A DNA stretch of 64,000 nt, from the NCBI GenBank assembly GCA_002354735.1, contig DEMD01000007.1, forward strand, positions 398,161 through 462,160, read 5' to 3'. The translations under genes were made by a program, and so were the position numbers. This stretch comes from Gammaproteobacteria bacterium UBA2679. GTDB taxonomy: Bacteria > Pseudomonadota > Gammaproteobacteria > Pseudomonadales > Oleiphilaceae. The first letter of the stretch is position 1. Each line of letters starts with the position of its first letter. This document shows positions 9,998 to 20,005 of the stretch, piece by piece. The notes under the pieces are model-generated. The model was given only the letters and a program-made list of their open reading frames with translations, ran no database searches and was not told where the DNA came from.

Positions 9998-10858
9998 TCA
10001 GCCTTTAAGCTGTGCTGCCACTTCTGCAGCAAAATCGACTTCTTCTTTCTCTATGCCTTCGCCAACTTCAACACGCGCCATTGAGGTCACTGACGCGCCC
10101 TGCTTCTTGGCCAATGCGCCGACCTTGATGTCAGGATCCTTGACGAACGCCTGCTCGAGCAGGCTGATCTCGGCCAGGTACTTGCTGATACGACCTTCAA
10201 CCATCTTTGCGATGATTTCAGCAGGCTTGCCGCTCTGCTCTGCCTGGGCAGAGTAGATTTCACGCTCCTGGTTGATCAGCTCTTCGCTAACGTCTTCCTT
10301 GCTGATAACCAGGGGGTTGACGGCAGCCACATGCATGGCGATGTCCTTCGCCAGCTCGGCATTGCCACCCTTCAGACCGATAAGCGTCGCGATACGGTTG
10401 TTGCTGTGAACGTAAGCACCGACGACTTCAGCTTCCACGGTCACGATTCTGCGAACGTTGATATTCTCGCCAATCTTCTGAACCAGCGCTTCACGCTTGC
10501 TCTCCAGATCGCCCTGCATAACTGCAGCTACGTCGGTCTGCCGATCGGCAAAGGCCTTGTCAGCAACTTCGTTGCAGAAATTGAGGAAGTTGTCATCACG
10601 AGCAACGAAATCGGTTTCGCTATTGATCTCGATGATCAGGCCAAAACCACCGTTGTCCGCTACGCGGGCGACGACAACGCCATCCGCTGAAACGCGACCG
10701 GCTTTCTTGGCGGCTTTCAGGCCGCTACTCTTGCGGAGATTTTCTATTGCGAGCTCGATGTCACCATCAGCTTCAACGAGTGCCTTCTTGCACTCCATCA
10801 TGCCGAGACTGGTGCGCTCTCTCAGCTCTTTGACCATAGATGCGGATATCGCAGCCAT
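9998..10858 (-). CDS. tsf: Elongation factor Ts
   Basis: This 286-residue protein is the guanine nucleotide exchange factor for EF-Tu. The N-terminal UBA-like domain ([20 protein letters not shown], then MECKKAL) and the core with the TDFVARDD motif ([12 protein letters not shown]) are present. It lies downstream of rpsB, as in most bacteria, with a hairpin in the gap between the two genes. Confidence 0.98.
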   Translation of the reverse strand: MAAISASMVKELRERTSLGMMECKKALVEADGDIELAIENLRKSSGLKAAKKAGRVSADGVVVARVADNGGFGLIIEINSETDFVARDDNFLNFCNEVADKAFADRQTDVAAVMQGDLESKREALVQKIGENINVRRIVTVEAEVVGAYVHSNNRIATLIGLKGGNAELAKDIAMHVAAVNPLVISKEDVSEELINQEREIYSAQAEQSGKPAEIIAKMVEGRISKYLAEISLLEQAFVKDPDIKVGALAKKQGASVTSMARVEVGEGIEKEEVDFAAEVAAQLKG

Positions 10859-10932
10859 CTATAAGTTCCTCGTAGACTAATCGAAAAATAAGACAGATGG
10901 TGTGCAACGTCGCAACCATCTCTGAAATAGGT

Positions 10933-10965
10933 GCCAGGTGCGGCGTCGTGCAACGCTCACCTGGC
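10933..10965 (-). promoter_or_regulatory. Hairpin in the rpsB-tsf gap, possible attenuator
   Basis: The inverted repeat GCCAGGTG / CACCTGGC (8 bp) encloses an inner GCGT / ACGC stem in the 122-base rpsB-tsf gap. No T-run follows, so it is not a classical terminator. It could act as a partial attenuator or RNA-processing site that lowers tsf expression relative to rpsB. Function is inferred. Confidence 0.4.
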
Positions 10966-10980
10966 CGTACCGACAAAGGC

Positions 10981-11763
10981 TCAGGCGCCTTCGGAAGCAG
11001 CCTGATCGCCAGCTGCGTCAGCAGTCTTACCTGCTTCCATGGCGTCATTGACTTCGATGAACTCATCTGCACTACCAGCACCTTCGGCCTGAGCTTCGAG
11101 ACAGGCATCAGCGATGGCACCGATGTAAATCTGCAGCGCACGAATCGCATCATCGTTACCAGGGATGACAAAGTCGACACCGTCTGGATCGCTGTTGGTA
11201 TCAACTATACCGACTACTGGAATGCCGAGCTTGTTGGCTTCCTTGATGGCAATACGCTCATGATCGACGTCGATCACGAACAGCGCATCTGGCAGGCTGC
11301 CCATTTCCTTGATACCACCGATGCTGCGCTCGAGTTTCTCTCTCTCGCGAGTCAGCATGAGCGCTTCTTTCTTGGTCAGCTTCTCGAAAGTGCCATCGGT
11401 TTGCTGGCCTTCAAGCTCACGCAGTCGTTTGATTGACTGACGGATAGTCTTGTAGTTGGTCAGCATGCCGCCGAGCCAGCGGTGGTTGACGTAAGGCATG
11501 TTGCAGCGTTCAGCCTGCTCCTTGACGATCTTGCTGGCGGCGCGCTTGGTGCCGACGAACAGGATCTTGTTCTTGCGCTCTGCCAGGTTGTGAACGAACT
11601 GGAGTGCTTCGTTCAGCGCAGGGACGGTCTGCTCAAGGTTGATGATATGAATCTTGTTGCGTGCACCAAAGATATAGTGACGCATTTTCGGGTTCCAGAA
11701 ACGGGTCTGGTGACCGAAGTGTGCACCTGCCTTAAGCAGGTCTCGCATTGAAACAGCAGCCAT
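10981..11763 (-). CDS. rpsB: 30S ribosomal protein S2
   Basis: This 260-residue ribosomal protein is the last-assembled protein of the 30S head and is needed for S1 binding. The typical N-terminus [19 protein letters not shown] and the motifs WNPKM and [13 protein letters not shown] are present. The tail after residue 225 is Ala/Glu-rich. The frame is open far upstream, but the ATG at 11763 matches the family start. The gene is divergent from map, and tsf follows. Confidence 0.98.
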   Translation of the reverse strand: MAAVSMRDLLKAGAHFGHQTRFWNPKMRHYIFGARNKIHIINLEQTVPALNEALQFVHNLAERKNKILFVGTKRAASKIVKEQAERCNMPYVNHRWLGGMLTNYKTIRQSIKRLRELEGQQTDGTFEKLTKKEALMLTREREKLERSIGGIKEMGSLPDALFVIDVDHERIAIKEANKLGIPVVGIVDTNSDPDGVDFVIPGNDDAIRALQIYIGAIADACLEAQAEGAGSADEFIEVNDAMEAGKTADAAGDQAASEGA

Positions 11764-12117
11764 AACAATTGTACTCTCTAGTTCGGGTTTGGAACTTCCA
11801 TGCTTCCCGGACATCAACCATCTTCTATTGACGGCACCCAATGTTCGTGTCGAAGCATGTGCGTATTTTCCCGGCGAGACGGCCCAGAGCAAGAACTCAG
11901 GACCCGACACCAAGACGGGAATTTTAGGGCGCGTTTTATACCATAGTACGAAGCGATACGCCAGCGTAACGGCATCTTGCCACACTGCCACTGGCTCTGC
12001 TCTCCCAGCGACCTCAGCCATTTGAAGCTTGCTGTAGCGCCTGAAGCACATGGAACTGACGGCCGGAACCAGCTAACATAGCCCCATTACAGAGTCGAGG
12101 CGGGTCCAGCAGTCAAC
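11764..12117. promoter_or_regulatory. Divergent rpsB/map region with rpsB leader and promoter-like site
   Basis: This 354-base gap has no convincing gene. On the minus strand, a TATAAA box (11935-11940) followed by a G/C-rich stretch (ACGCGCCC) looks like the -10 element of a growth-rate-controlled promoter; the -35 element is poor. Transcription from it would give rpsB a leader of about 165 bases. The leader contains a short CCCG/CGGG hairpin near the start. S2 autoregulates through its leader in other gammaproteobacteria, so a structured leader is plausible, but I could not match a known motif. Confidence 0.45.
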
Positions 12118-12894
12118 ATGAAGGTCACTATCAAGAATCAGGAAGAGATTGAAGCCATGCGCGTTGCCGGCAGGCTCGCAGGAGAAGTGCTCGAGATGAT
12201 CGGTGAGCACGTGGTGGCAGGCGCGACCACTGAAGACCTCGACCGGATCTGTCACGACTATATCGTCAATGTTCAGAAAGCCATTCCGGCACCTTTAAAC
12301 TACAAGGGCTTCCCGAAGTCGATTTGCACCTCCGTGAATCATGTGGTTTGCCACGGCATACCGAGCGACAAGAAGGTTCTGAAAAACGGCGACATCATCA
12401 ATATCGATGTCACCGTGATCAAGAATGGCTTCCATGGCGACACCAGCAAGATGTTTATCATCGGCCCGCCCGAACCCTCTACGGAACGGCTCATCCAGGT
12501 TACGCATGAGTGCATGTTCAAGGGCATAGAAATGGTCAGGCCCGGTGTTCGACTCGGTGACATTGGTCATGTCATCCAGACCCACGCCGAGAGTCACCAC
12601 TATTCAGTCGTCAGGGAGTATTGTGGGCACGGCATTGGCAGGGTTTTTCATGAGGAGCCACAGGTCATGCATTACGGCCGACCTGGCACCGGCATGGCCC
12701 TGGTAGAAGGCATGACCTTCACCATCGAGCCAATGATCAACCAGGGCCGACGGGAGACAAAACTGCTGCCGGACAAGTGGACCGTCGTCACCAAGGACCG
12801 CAAGTTATCGGCTCAGTTCGAACACACCATACTGGTTACCAGCGACGGCTATGAAATACTGACGCTGCGCGACGAAGAGCGCGCTCAGCGCTAG
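12118..12894 (+). CDS. map: Methionine aminopeptidase, type I
   Basis: This 258-residue metalloenzyme removes the initiator methionine from nascent proteins. The pita-bread fold metal ligands are recognisable: Asp in NIDVTVIKNGFHGDTS, His in GHGIGRVFHEEP, and Glu in FTIEPM and QFEHTI. It is divergent from rpsB, the common arrangement, and is followed by glnD after 13 bases. Confidence 0.97.
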   Translation: MKVTIKNQEEIEAMRVAGRLAGEVLEMIGEHVVAGATTEDLDRICHDYIVNVQKAIPAPLNYKGFPKSICTSVNHVVCHGIPSDKKVLKNGDIINIDVTVIKNGFHGDTSKMFIIGPPEPSTERLIQVTHECMFKGIEMVRPGVRLGDIGHVIQTHAESHHYSVVREYCGHGIGRVFHEEPQVMHYGRPGTGMALVEGMTFTIEPMINQGRRETKLLPDKWTVVTKDRKLSAQFEHTILVTSDGYEILTLRDEERAQR

Positions 12895-12907
12895 CGCTGC
12901 CAACTTC

Positions 12908-15799
12908 ATGCCGAGCGCGCACGACACGGTCACACTGTCCCTGCAGGGCAACTCGCTGCCCAATGCGCCGGATCTGACTACGACCTTTGTGCTGCCTACC
13001 AGTATAGAGGCTGTCATAGAGCAGCTTCGTACGACCCTTCCAGACGCCAGCGCCATTCCAGAGTTGCGGAAGCAGTTGCAGAACGGCAATGAGCTGCTGT
13101 TCAACTCGTTCGACTCGGGGCTCGATGTGCGCGCGCTCGTGGCTGCAAGGAGTGTGCTGGTGGACTCGGCCCTGCAGACGGTATGGAAGACCCTGCCGTC
13201 AGAAGTAGGCTCGCAGCTTTGCCTCATAGCGGTGGGCGGCTACGGTCGTGGCGAACTCTTCCCTTATTCCGACGTCGATCTGCTGATCCTCCTGCCTGAG
13301 CCCGACGCAACGGATCTTCAGGAGTCAGTTCTTGAGCAGAGTCTGAGCCAGCTGGTCGCCTCTTTCTGGGATCTCGGACTCGATATCGGCCACAGCGTAC
13401 GCACACCAGATGAGTGCATCGAACAGGCCTCAGCTGACATCACCATAGCAACGAATCTCCTGGAAACACGTCTGCTCGCCGGCAGCTCTGATCTCTATTC
13501 CGGTCTGGTGATCAGAGCATTCAGTGATGAAAGCTGGACCAGCCGGGATTTCTATATCGCCAAGCGTTCGGAGCAGGCACAGCGACACAAGAAGTACGAA
13601 GACACAGAATATAACCTCGAACCAAACCTGAAAACCTCGCCCGGCGGTTTGCGTGATGTGCAGACCATCGGATGGATCAGCAAGCGATACTATGGTGGCA
13701 TTGGCGGCTCGAGTCCCGACCGGAGCCAGGCCGAACCTGTTACCGGGCTCAGCTTCGACAATGAGATCCACGAAGGCGAAATGCCGGACAACGTCGCGGG
13801 CACCATGCAGGACTCAGCCGACATAGGGCACTACAGCTTCCTGAACAGCAGTGAGTTCCGCGCACTCAAAGAGGCGGAGAATGTGCTCTGGTGGCTGAGA
13901 TTCGGCCTGCACAGGATCTGTAGACGCAGCGAAAACAGGCTGCTGTTCGATCATCAACGCACGCTTGCGCTGATGACTCAGGACTCCGAGACAATTGCGG
14001 TCGAGGCGGTAGAGGCCATGATGCGGGAGTTCTACCTGCACAGCCAGAGTATCCAGGTACTCAACGACGTGATGCTGCAGCACTTCGATGAGGTGCACCG
14101 CAATTTCCACGAGACCGGTAGTGAAAACATCAGAGCCCTGAACCGGCGATTCCAGGTGCGCAATCTTTACATCGAAGCTGTGTCTCCAGACATCTTCCAG
14201 CAGCAGCCCTTCGCGCTGATTGAGGTTTTTCTCTTGCTGGCGCAGTACGAAAATGTGCTTGGCATTAGTGCGGATACCATTCGCGCCATTCGCGAAAATC
14301 TGCACCTCATCACGGAGCGCTTCTCCAGGGATCTGATCAACACTTCGCTCTTCATGGAAATTCTCAAGACACCCCACGAGCTATACAAGACGCTGGGTGC
14401 GATGAAGCGCTATGGCGTTCTTGGCCGGTATCTCCCGGCCTTTGGCCGTATCGAAGGCCAGATGCAGCACGACCTTTTTCATGTCTATACCGTCGACGTC
14501 CATACGCTGCATTTCATCGAGAACATCGACAGCCTTTTTCAGGAGAGCGGCAAGACGCGCTTCCCGAATGCGCATGATCTCGCTGCCAAGCTACCCAAGC
14601 GCGAGCTGCTGTACATCGCCGGCCTGTTCCATGATATCGCCAAGGGTCGCGGGGGCGATCACTCGGAACTAGGCGCAGAGGAAGTCCGGGAATTTGCCAG
14701 GCGTCATCAACTGAGTCAACGTGATACCTCTCTACTGGCCTGGCTGGTGGAAAACCACCTTATGATGTCCACGACCGCCCAGCGGCGTGATATCAGCGAC
14801 CCCGTGGTCATTCACGAGTTTGCCCAGCGCTTCGACAGCAATATACACCTCGATTATCTCTACGCCATGACCGTGTGCGATATCGCCGCCACGAGCCCGA
14901 ACCTGTGGAACTCCTGGCGCGCGGTGCTTCTGCAAAACCTCTACACCGAAACACGAGCGGCCCTGGCGCGCGGTAAGGGCAAGGCCATCAACCGAGAGGA
15001 GTGGATTGCCAGCACCCGCTCAGAGGTTCTGGAAATTCTGCTGGAGGATGAGGAATTTACCGAAGCACAGCTCTCAGCGCTCTGGAACCAGCTCGACGAT
15101 GAATATTTCCAGCAGGATTCGACCCGCGACATTGCCAGCCAGACGGCGACCATTCTGCGTCATGGCGACAGCACAGCACCGCTTGTGAGTATCGAGCAGG
15201 CGCGTGGTGGGACGGCCGCTGGCTATCTGGAGGTGCTGGTGTACATGGAGGACAAGGAGAAGCTGTTTGCGGGCATCGCCTCTACTTTTGACAAACTCGA
15301 TCTCGGGGTTCTGGAGGCACGTATATTTCAGGTCGAAGGTGGCCTGAGCCTGAGCCTGTTCATCGTCAGCGAGACCGACAGTCGCGATATGCTCATTCCC
15401 CGACAGGATATTCTGAAGAATCTGATGGAGGTGCTCGACGCCATTCAGAATAATCGCCCTCTGCCGCCGCCAAGACAGAACCGACGCACCTCACGTCAGC
15501 TGCAGTACTTCAGTTTCCCCACAGAGGTGGTACTGAGCAATAATGCTGATACCATGCGCACCATACTCTCGGTCGTGACCCCGGATCGCTCTGGCGTCCT
15601 CGCCCGAATCGCTTCGGTGTTCGTCACGATGAATGTGCAGATATTGAGAGCACGAATCGCCACGCTTGGTGAGCGGGTCGAGGATAGTTTCGAAATCTGC
15701 GAACCGGATGACTCGCCACTGTCCAACCCTGAGCGCTGCACCGAGCTGCAGCAAATGCTCTGCGAAGTGCTTGATCGAGCCAACGAGAATGCTGCCTGA
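12908..15799 (+). CDS. glnD: Bifunctional PII uridylyltransferase/uridylyl-removing enzyme GlnD
   Basis: This 963-residue protein is the glutamine sensor that uridylylates and deuridylylates the PII proteins and so controls nitrogen assimilation. The nucleotidyltransferase motif VGGYGRGELFPYSDVDLLIL lies near residue 108. The HD hydrolase motif LFHDIAKGRGGDHSELG lies near 570. Two ACT domains (about 773-840 and 885-955) form the C-terminus. It is about 70 residues longer than E. coli GlnD. Much of the excess appears to be a Gly/Ser/Glu-rich insertion around 260-305. It follows map directly. Confidence 0.96.
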   Translation: MPSAHDTVTLSLQGNSLPNAPDLTTTFVLPTSIEAVIEQLRTTLPDASAIPELRKQLQNGNELLFNSFDSGLDVRALVAARSVLVDSALQTVWKTLPSEVGSQLCLIAVGGYGRGELFPYSDVDLLILLPEPDATDLQESVLEQSLSQLVASFWDLGLDIGHSVRTPDECIEQASADITIATNLLETRLLAGSSDLYSGLVIRAFSDESWTSRDFYIAKRSEQAQRHKKYEDTEYNLEPNLKTSPGGLRDVQTIGWISKRYYGGIGGSSPDRSQAEPVTGLSFDNEIHEGEMPDNVAGTMQDSADIGHYSFLNSSEFRALKEAENVLWWLRFGLHRICRRSENRLLFDHQRTLALMTQDSETIAVEAVEAMMREFYLHSQSIQVLNDVMLQHFDEVHRNFHETGSENIRALNRRFQVRNLYIEAVSPDIFQQQPFALIEVFLLLAQYENVLGISADTIRAIRENLHLITERFSRDLINTSLFMEILKTPHELYKTLGAMKRYGVLGRYLPAFGRIEGQMQHDLFHVYTVDVHTLHFIENIDSLFQESGKTRFPNAHDLAAKLPKRELLYIAGLFHDIAKGRGGDHSELGAEEVREFARRHQLSQRDTSLLAWLVENHLMMSTTAQRRDISDPVVIHEFAQRFDSNIHLDYLYAMTVCDIAATSPNLWNSWRAVLLQNLYTETRAALARGKGKAINREEWIASTRSEVLEILLEDEEFTEAQLSALWNQLDDEYFQQDSTRDIASQTATILRHGDSTAPLVSIEQARGGTAAGYLEVLVYMEDKEKLFAGIASTFDKLDLGVLEARIFQVEGGLSLSLFIVSETDSRDMLIPRQDILKNLMEVLDAIQNNRPLPPPRQNRRTSRQLQYFSFPTEVVLSNNADTMRTILSVVTPDRSGVLARIASVFVTMNVQILRARIATLGERVEDSFEICEPDDSPLSNPERCTELQQMLCEVLDRANENAA

Positions 15800-15862
15800 A
15801 CAGGCGGCAGTAATTTTTACCTCAAGACATGTACAGTTTTTAACCACTCAACAGGACCTCTC

Positions 15863-16915
15863 ATGCTTCTATTCGGAATCGGTATCGCTGCTCGTAATAA
15901 TGCTGGCGATCTTCTCGATACCCTGTATCCCCTGCCCCTGACTTTTGACGCTTCACTTGAAAGCGATGTCGCCACACTGGCCACGAAGCATTTCAATTTG
16001 ACGCCAGAGCTGAGCTATCGCGAAATCACATTGGCGCAGGCAGACGCTTTCGCTGAAGCGCTGCAGCAATCGCATTCAGGCGAGGCCAGTGCGGTGAGTG
16101 CGGCAGCCGAGGCGTTGAGAGAAAGCGCACCGACCAACAGCATTGTTGTCGCGACACTTGTTGATGCCTCAAAAGCCGTGGCCAGCACACCGGACGCCTA
16201 TCTGAGGCTGCAGGTGCTTTCTCACAGGTTGTCGAAGCCGCACACCATCAGCCTCGAGTCAGTGTTCGGCCAGCTCCCCAATGTGGCCTGGACCAGCGAA
16301 GGGCCAATCGATCTCCGTGAGCTACCGGCGAGACGGCTGGCAGCCCGAAGCAAGGGTCAGTGGCTGTCGGTCAAATCAGTCGACAAGTTTCCGCCCATGA
16401 CAGATTACGTTGTTCCTGCTGGCGTTCGGATTGCTGACACGGCGCGGGTTCGGCTTGGCGCCTACATCGGGGAAGGCACCACGATCATGCACGAAGGCTT
16501 CGTCAACTTTAATGCCGGTACTGAAGGCACATCTATGATCGAGGGGCGTATCTCGGCTGGCGTCATGGTTGGCGAGGGCTCGGACCTCGGCGGTGGCTGC
16601 TCCACCATGGGTACACTGTCCGGCGGTGGAAAGATGATTATTTCGGTTGGCAAGCAGTGCCTGATAGGTGCCAATGCGGGCATCGGCATACCGCTTGGCG
16701 ATCGCTGCATTGTCGAAGCTGGTCTTTATCTTACAGCTGGTGCGAAAGTTACGCTGATCGATAATGAGGGCCAGGCCCTGAAGGCTGTCAAAGCTCGCGA
16801 GCTGGCGGGTGAGAGCGATTTACAGTTCCGTCGCAACTCGCTGAACGGACGGATCGAGGCAGTCAGTAACAGGACTGTTGTAGAACTCAACAGCATGCTT
16901 CACAAGAACGATTGA
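15863..16915 (+). CDS. dapD: Tetrahydrodipicolinate N-succinyltransferase DapD, long form
   Basis: This 350-residue enzyme transfers succinyl from succinyl-CoA to tetrahydrodipicolinate in the lysine/diaminopimelate pathway. The C-terminal half is a left-handed beta helix with the motifs YIGEGTTIMHEGFVNFNAGT and GGGCSTMGTLSGGGK. The 350-residue length matches the long type known from Pseudomonas, not the 274-residue enterobacterial type. A good Shine-Dalgarno (AGGA) precedes the ATG. dapE follows 12 bases later, so two consecutive pathway steps are co-expressed. Confidence 0.95.
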   Translation: MLLFGIGIAARNNAGDLLDTLYPLPLTFDASLESDVATLATKHFNLTPELSYREITLAQADAFAEALQQSHSGEASAVSAAAEALRESAPTNSIVVATLVDASKAVASTPDAYLRLQVLSHRLSKPHTISLESVFGQLPNVAWTSEGPIDLRELPARRLAARSKGQWLSVKSVDKFPPMTDYVVPAGVRIADTARVRLGAYIGEGTTIMHEGFVNFNAGTEGTSMIEGRISAGVMVGEGSDLGGGCSTMGTLSGGGKMIISVGKQCLIGANAGIGIPLGDRCIVEAGLYLTAGAKVTLIDNEGQALKAVKARELAGESDLQFRRNSLNGRIEAVSNRTVVELNSMLHKND

Positions 16916-16927
16916 ACGGAAGACCTC

Positions 16928-18088
16928 ATGACCAGCCATGACTACGCCTCAGACCCTACACTCGCACTAGCACAGGCATTGATACGTAGGGCGTCGGTCA
17001 CTCCCCTCGATGTTGGGTGTCAGGATCTGCTTGCGTCCCGGCTGGAACCGCTCGGCTTCAACTGTCAGCGACTGCCCTTTGGCGATGTCGAGAACCTGTG
17101 GGCCACGCGGGGCGATGCAGCTCCGCGCTTCGTATTCGCCGGCCACACCGACGTAGTCCCGACAGGACCGGCCACGCAATGGACGCATCCGCCATTCGAA
17201 GGCCTTATCAGGGATGGCATGCTCCACGGACGAGGTGCGGCAGACATGAAAGGCAGCATTGCGGCCTTTATTACCGCCTGCGAACGCTTGCTCGGCCGCC
17301 ATCCTGAGCTGCAGGGCTCGCTAGGCCTCTTGATCACCAGTGATGAGGAGGGCAAGGCTGTTCACGGAACAGTCAAAGTCATCGAGCATCTGGAAGCGGC
17401 TGGACAGAAATTCCGCTATTGCCTGGTAGGCGAACCTAGCAGCACCAGAAAGGTAGGCGACATCATAAAGAATGGTCGCCGTGGATCGCTGGGCGCGGTG
17501 CTGACAGTCAAGGGTATTCAGGGGCATGTAGCCTACCCACACCTCGCGAGAAACCCTATCCACCTGTCGATGGCTGCGCTTCATGAGTTGTCGCATCAGG
17601 AGTGGGATGGGGGCAATGACAGCTTTCCACCCACAACGCTGCAAATCTCAAACATCAACTCAGGTACTGGTGCTACAAATGTCATTCCTGGCAGCCTGGA
17701 GGCGGTGTTCAATCTGCGTTTTTCCACAGAGCTCGATGTAGAAACGATCCAGCTGAGGGTTGCGGCCATACTCGCCAAGCATGAGCTGGATTATGACATC
17801 GAGTGGACGATAAATGGCCTCCCCTTCCTGACAGAAGCCGGTGACCTCGTTGCGGCTGCACAGGCTGCCGTCCAGGACATCTGTGGCTATCCGTCTGAGC
17901 TCTCGACCTCAGGTGGCACGTCTGATGGGCGCTTTATCGCACCTACAGGCGCGCAGGTTATCGAATTGGGGCCACTGAACGCTACCATCCACCGCATTGA
18001 TGAGCAGGTGAGCGCCGAGGACCTGATAACACTGTCCAAAATTTATGAGCGCATCATGGAACGTCTGCTGGTCACTGATCAGCGCTAG
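16928..18088 (+). CDS. dapE: Succinyl-diaminopimelate desuccinylase DapE
   Basis: This 386-residue M20-family zinc hydrolase releases LL-diaminopimelate from its N-succinyl form. The metal-binding motifs [25 protein letters not shown] and TSDEEGKA are intact, as is the C-terminal [10 protein letters not shown]. Together with DapD it feeds peptidoglycan and lysine synthesis. Confidence 0.97.
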   Translation: MTSHDYASDPTLALAQALIRRASVTPLDVGCQDLLASRLEPLGFNCQRLPFGDVENLWATRGDAAPRFVFAGHTDVVPTGPATQWTHPPFEGLIRDGMLHGRGAADMKGSIAAFITACERLLGRHPELQGSLGLLITSDEEGKAVHGTVKVIEHLEAAGQKFRYCLVGEPSSTRKVGDIIKNGRRGSLGAVLTVKGIQGHVAYPHLARNPIHLSMAALHELSHQEWDGGNDSFPPTTLQISNINSGTGATNVIPGSLEAVFNLRFSTELDVETIQLRVAAILAKHELDYDIEWTINGLPFLTEAGDLVAAAQAAVQDICGYPSELSTSGGTSDGRFIAPTGAQVIELGPLNATIHRIDEQVSAEDLITLSKIYERIMERLLVTDQR

Positions 18089-18094
18089 ACGTCG

Positions 18095-18352
18095 ATGGCA
18101 CCGCGCGGACCGTTAAGCAGGGGAAAAGGCTGGCTCGAGAAGAAAGGTGTCGATCAGCGGATCTGCTTCACGAGTTTTCTGGCTGCTGTGATTACAGCCC
18201 TGTCGTGCCTTGGCACTGTATTTCTGATCAAGGGACAGCTCGCCACTGCGTTCGACGAGCTGCTTATCCTGCTGGCACTGACCATGTTAGTACCAGCACT
18301 GGTCATTGCGCTGGCAGCCTATATCGCACTTATCATACTGCGGCTAGGCTGA
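18095..18352 (+). CDS. Small two-helix membrane protein, unknown function
   Basis: This 85-residue protein is not recognised. A basic N-terminus (SRGKGWLEKKGVDQR) is followed by two hydrophobic segments (about residues 24-46 and 54-82). It starts 6 bases after the dapE stop, so it is probably cotranscribed. Its 3' end faces the cold-shock-domain gene. A perfect 16-base palindrome (7-bp arms, 18355-18370) overlaps the convergent ends and may help termination, though it lacks a T-run. Confidence 0.65.
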   Translation: MAPRGPLSRGKGWLEKKGVDQRICFTSFLAAVITALSCLGTVFLIKGQLATAFDELLILLALTMLVPALVIALAAYIALIILRLG

Positions 18353-18365
18353 AAGCTGACTGGAG

Positions 18366-19001
18366 TCAGCCTTCGCTCACGACCGATACATCTTCAGCTT
18401 GAGGACCTTTTTCGCCTTCCACGATGTTAAAGCGGACTTCCTGCCCCGGCTTCAGGTGCCGGTGACCAGCGCCTTTGATGGAACGGAAATGAACGAATAT
18501 TTCCTCACCGTCGTCCAGAGTTATAAAACCAAATCCCTTCTTCACGTTGAACCACTTCACCGTACCGTATTCTTCGCCAAGTACACCGTCATCGTCGGCA
18601 TAATCTTGCGCGGGTGCCGTCGCTGCATCCTGCTGTCGCGGTGCCGGCTGACTTCTGGTTTGTGCTGCCGTCGCCGCACGTGGTGCGGTGTTAGTGCGAG
18701 GTGAGGCTGCCGTTGGTCTGGCGGCGGGCGTGGAGCCCTTTTTGCCGAACAGATGAACGAGTGACGACAGGTAACCGGCTACGAAAAACAGAACTGCCAT
18801 CAGCAGATAGAACATGAAGCCTTTGGCACTGATGAGGAAGATGAATGGCGATACTGGCGAAGCGGTAATGGTGGGACCATCGTCAGCCACAAGGCTGATG
18901 ATCGATACACCGGACAGTGCGAGGAAAGCCAGACATACGAGAGGCGCCACGAGGGCATAGATCAGGATAGGCAATAGATTGGATGAGCCTGTATTTTTCA
19001 T
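18366..19001 (-). CDS. Membrane-anchored cold-shock-domain protein
   Basis: This 211-residue protein has two hydrophobic segments (about 10-38 and 53-80). A low-complexity Ala/Pro/Thr/Gln linker (about 90-132) follows. The C-terminal cold-shock domain (about 142-208) starts [16 protein letters not shown] and contains both nucleic-acid-binding motifs (KGFGFI and IFVHF). Known CspA-type proteins are about 70-residue soluble RNA chaperones, so this one would present the RNA-binding domain at the inner membrane. The linker and domain would be cytoplasmic if both helices span the membrane. A long leader of about 130 bases precedes it if the promoter at 19141-19168 is used. Confidence 0.85.
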   Translation of the reverse strand: MKNTGSSNLLPILIYALVAPLVCLAFLALSGVSIISLVADDGPTITASPVSPFIFLISAKGFMFYLLMAVLFFVAGYLSSLVHLFGKKGSTPAARPTAASPRTNTAPRAATAAQTRSQPAPRQQDAATAPAQDYADDDGVLGEEYGTVKWFNVKKGFGFITLDDGEEIFVHFRSIKGAGHRHLKPGQEVRFNIVEGEKGPQAEDVSVVSEG

Positions 19002-19140
19002 AAGTGTTGAATACCTTTGCTGTGAGCTGAGTAAACGATGGAATCAGCTTGATTGGCTTGTAGAGCTAGAGATAACGTTGACAGCGTGAGACCAAAGCTG
19101 CCGTCCATAAACTTCAGACGACTGAGTCACACGAGGCGCT

Positions 19141-19168
19141 ATTGTAACGTGAAGGTAACCTGAAGCAA
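19141..19168 (-). promoter_or_regulatory. Sigma-70-type promoter for the cold-shock-domain gene
   Basis: On the minus strand, TTGCTT (19163-19168), a 16-base spacer and TACAAT (19141-19146) resemble -35 and -10 boxes. The predicted start near 19134 would leave a leader of about 130 bases before the ATG at 19001. Long leaders are typical of cold-shock genes. The prediction is by pattern only. Confidence 0.45.
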
Positions 19169-19211
19169 TGGCTATCTGAGCTATTGGCGAGTTGACGCGT
19201 TCTCGAGTGGC

Positions 19212-19985
19212 CTATACGGCGCCCTGGCCTGCTCTAAGCTCCTGCATGACCTGCCGGATAGCCGATTCGAGCTCACCATGCACCTCATCGACTGTTCGGC
19301 CGGCTGTCTCGATTGGCCGGCCTATTCTCACCCGGATAAGACCTGGATACTTGCGCACCAGGCCCGCGGGCCAGCAGCTGCCGGCGTTGTGGGCAATGGG
19401 CAGTATCGGCACTCCACTTCGAATGGCCAGCATCGCACCCCCCTTGTTGAAACGACCAGTCATCATGGGACGAACGCGTGTACCCTCTGGATAGATGACC
19501 ACCCAGCAACCTTCGCTGATCGCAGCGGTGCCCTCACGCAAGACCAGTTTGAGCGCTGCAGTTGGCTTGTCACGATCCAGAGGGATGGGCCTGAGCATGC
19601 GAAGACCCCAACCGAAGAGCGGTATATTCAGGAGCTCTTTTTTCAGCACCGTCGCCTGGGGCCGGAAGGTCCAGCCTAGAAAGAAGGTTTCCCAGGCGCT
19701 CTCGTGGTTGGAAACCACCACGCAGGGCGTCGCGGGTATGTGTTCCTTGCCTTCACAGATGAAGCGCATACCACAGACGAGGCGCGCCCAGTAAATGATC
19801 GCAATGCTGAACTGCGACAGTACACGATAGCGCATGGGAAAACGGCACACCGGTGAGGCAATCAGAACCGCCAGGCCGGACAGCGCCATCGTGCTGCCAT
19901 ACCCAACGTAAAATATCAGTCCTCGCACCAGTGCGAGGCTTTCGCGCGTTGAAAAAGCAGAGGGTTTATCGGTGGTATTAGTCAT
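19212..19985 (-). CDS. 1-acyl-sn-glycerol-3-phosphate acyltransferase (PlsC family)
   Basis: This 257-residue membrane-bound acyltransferase would convert lysophosphatidate to phosphatidate. The catalytic box reads NHESAWETFF (HX4E rather than the classical HX4D, a variant I believe occurs in proteobacterial members). The substrate motif YPEGTR is intact. An N-terminal hydrophobic segment anchors it. An upstream GTG at 20009 overlaps the preceding stop but has no ribosome site. The ATG at 19985, preceded by a GGATCAGG stretch, is preferred. It is the last gene of the dnaB-alr-rmlD-like-plsC chain. Confidence 0.88.
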   Translation of the reverse strand: MTNTTDKPSAFSTRESLALVRGLIFYVGYGSTMALSGLAVLIASPVCRFPMRYRVLSQFSIAIIYWARLVCGMRFICEGKEHIPATPCVVVSNHESAWETFFLGWTFRPQATVLKKELLNIPLFGWGLRMLRPIPLDRDKPTAALKLVLREGTAAISEGCWVVIYPEGTRVRPMMTGRFNKGGAMLAIRSGVPILPIAHNAGSCWPAGLVRKYPGLIRVRIGRPIETAGRTVDEVHGELESAIRQVMQELRAGQGAV

Positions 19986-20005
19986 GCCTGATCCAGTTTT
20001 CGATT

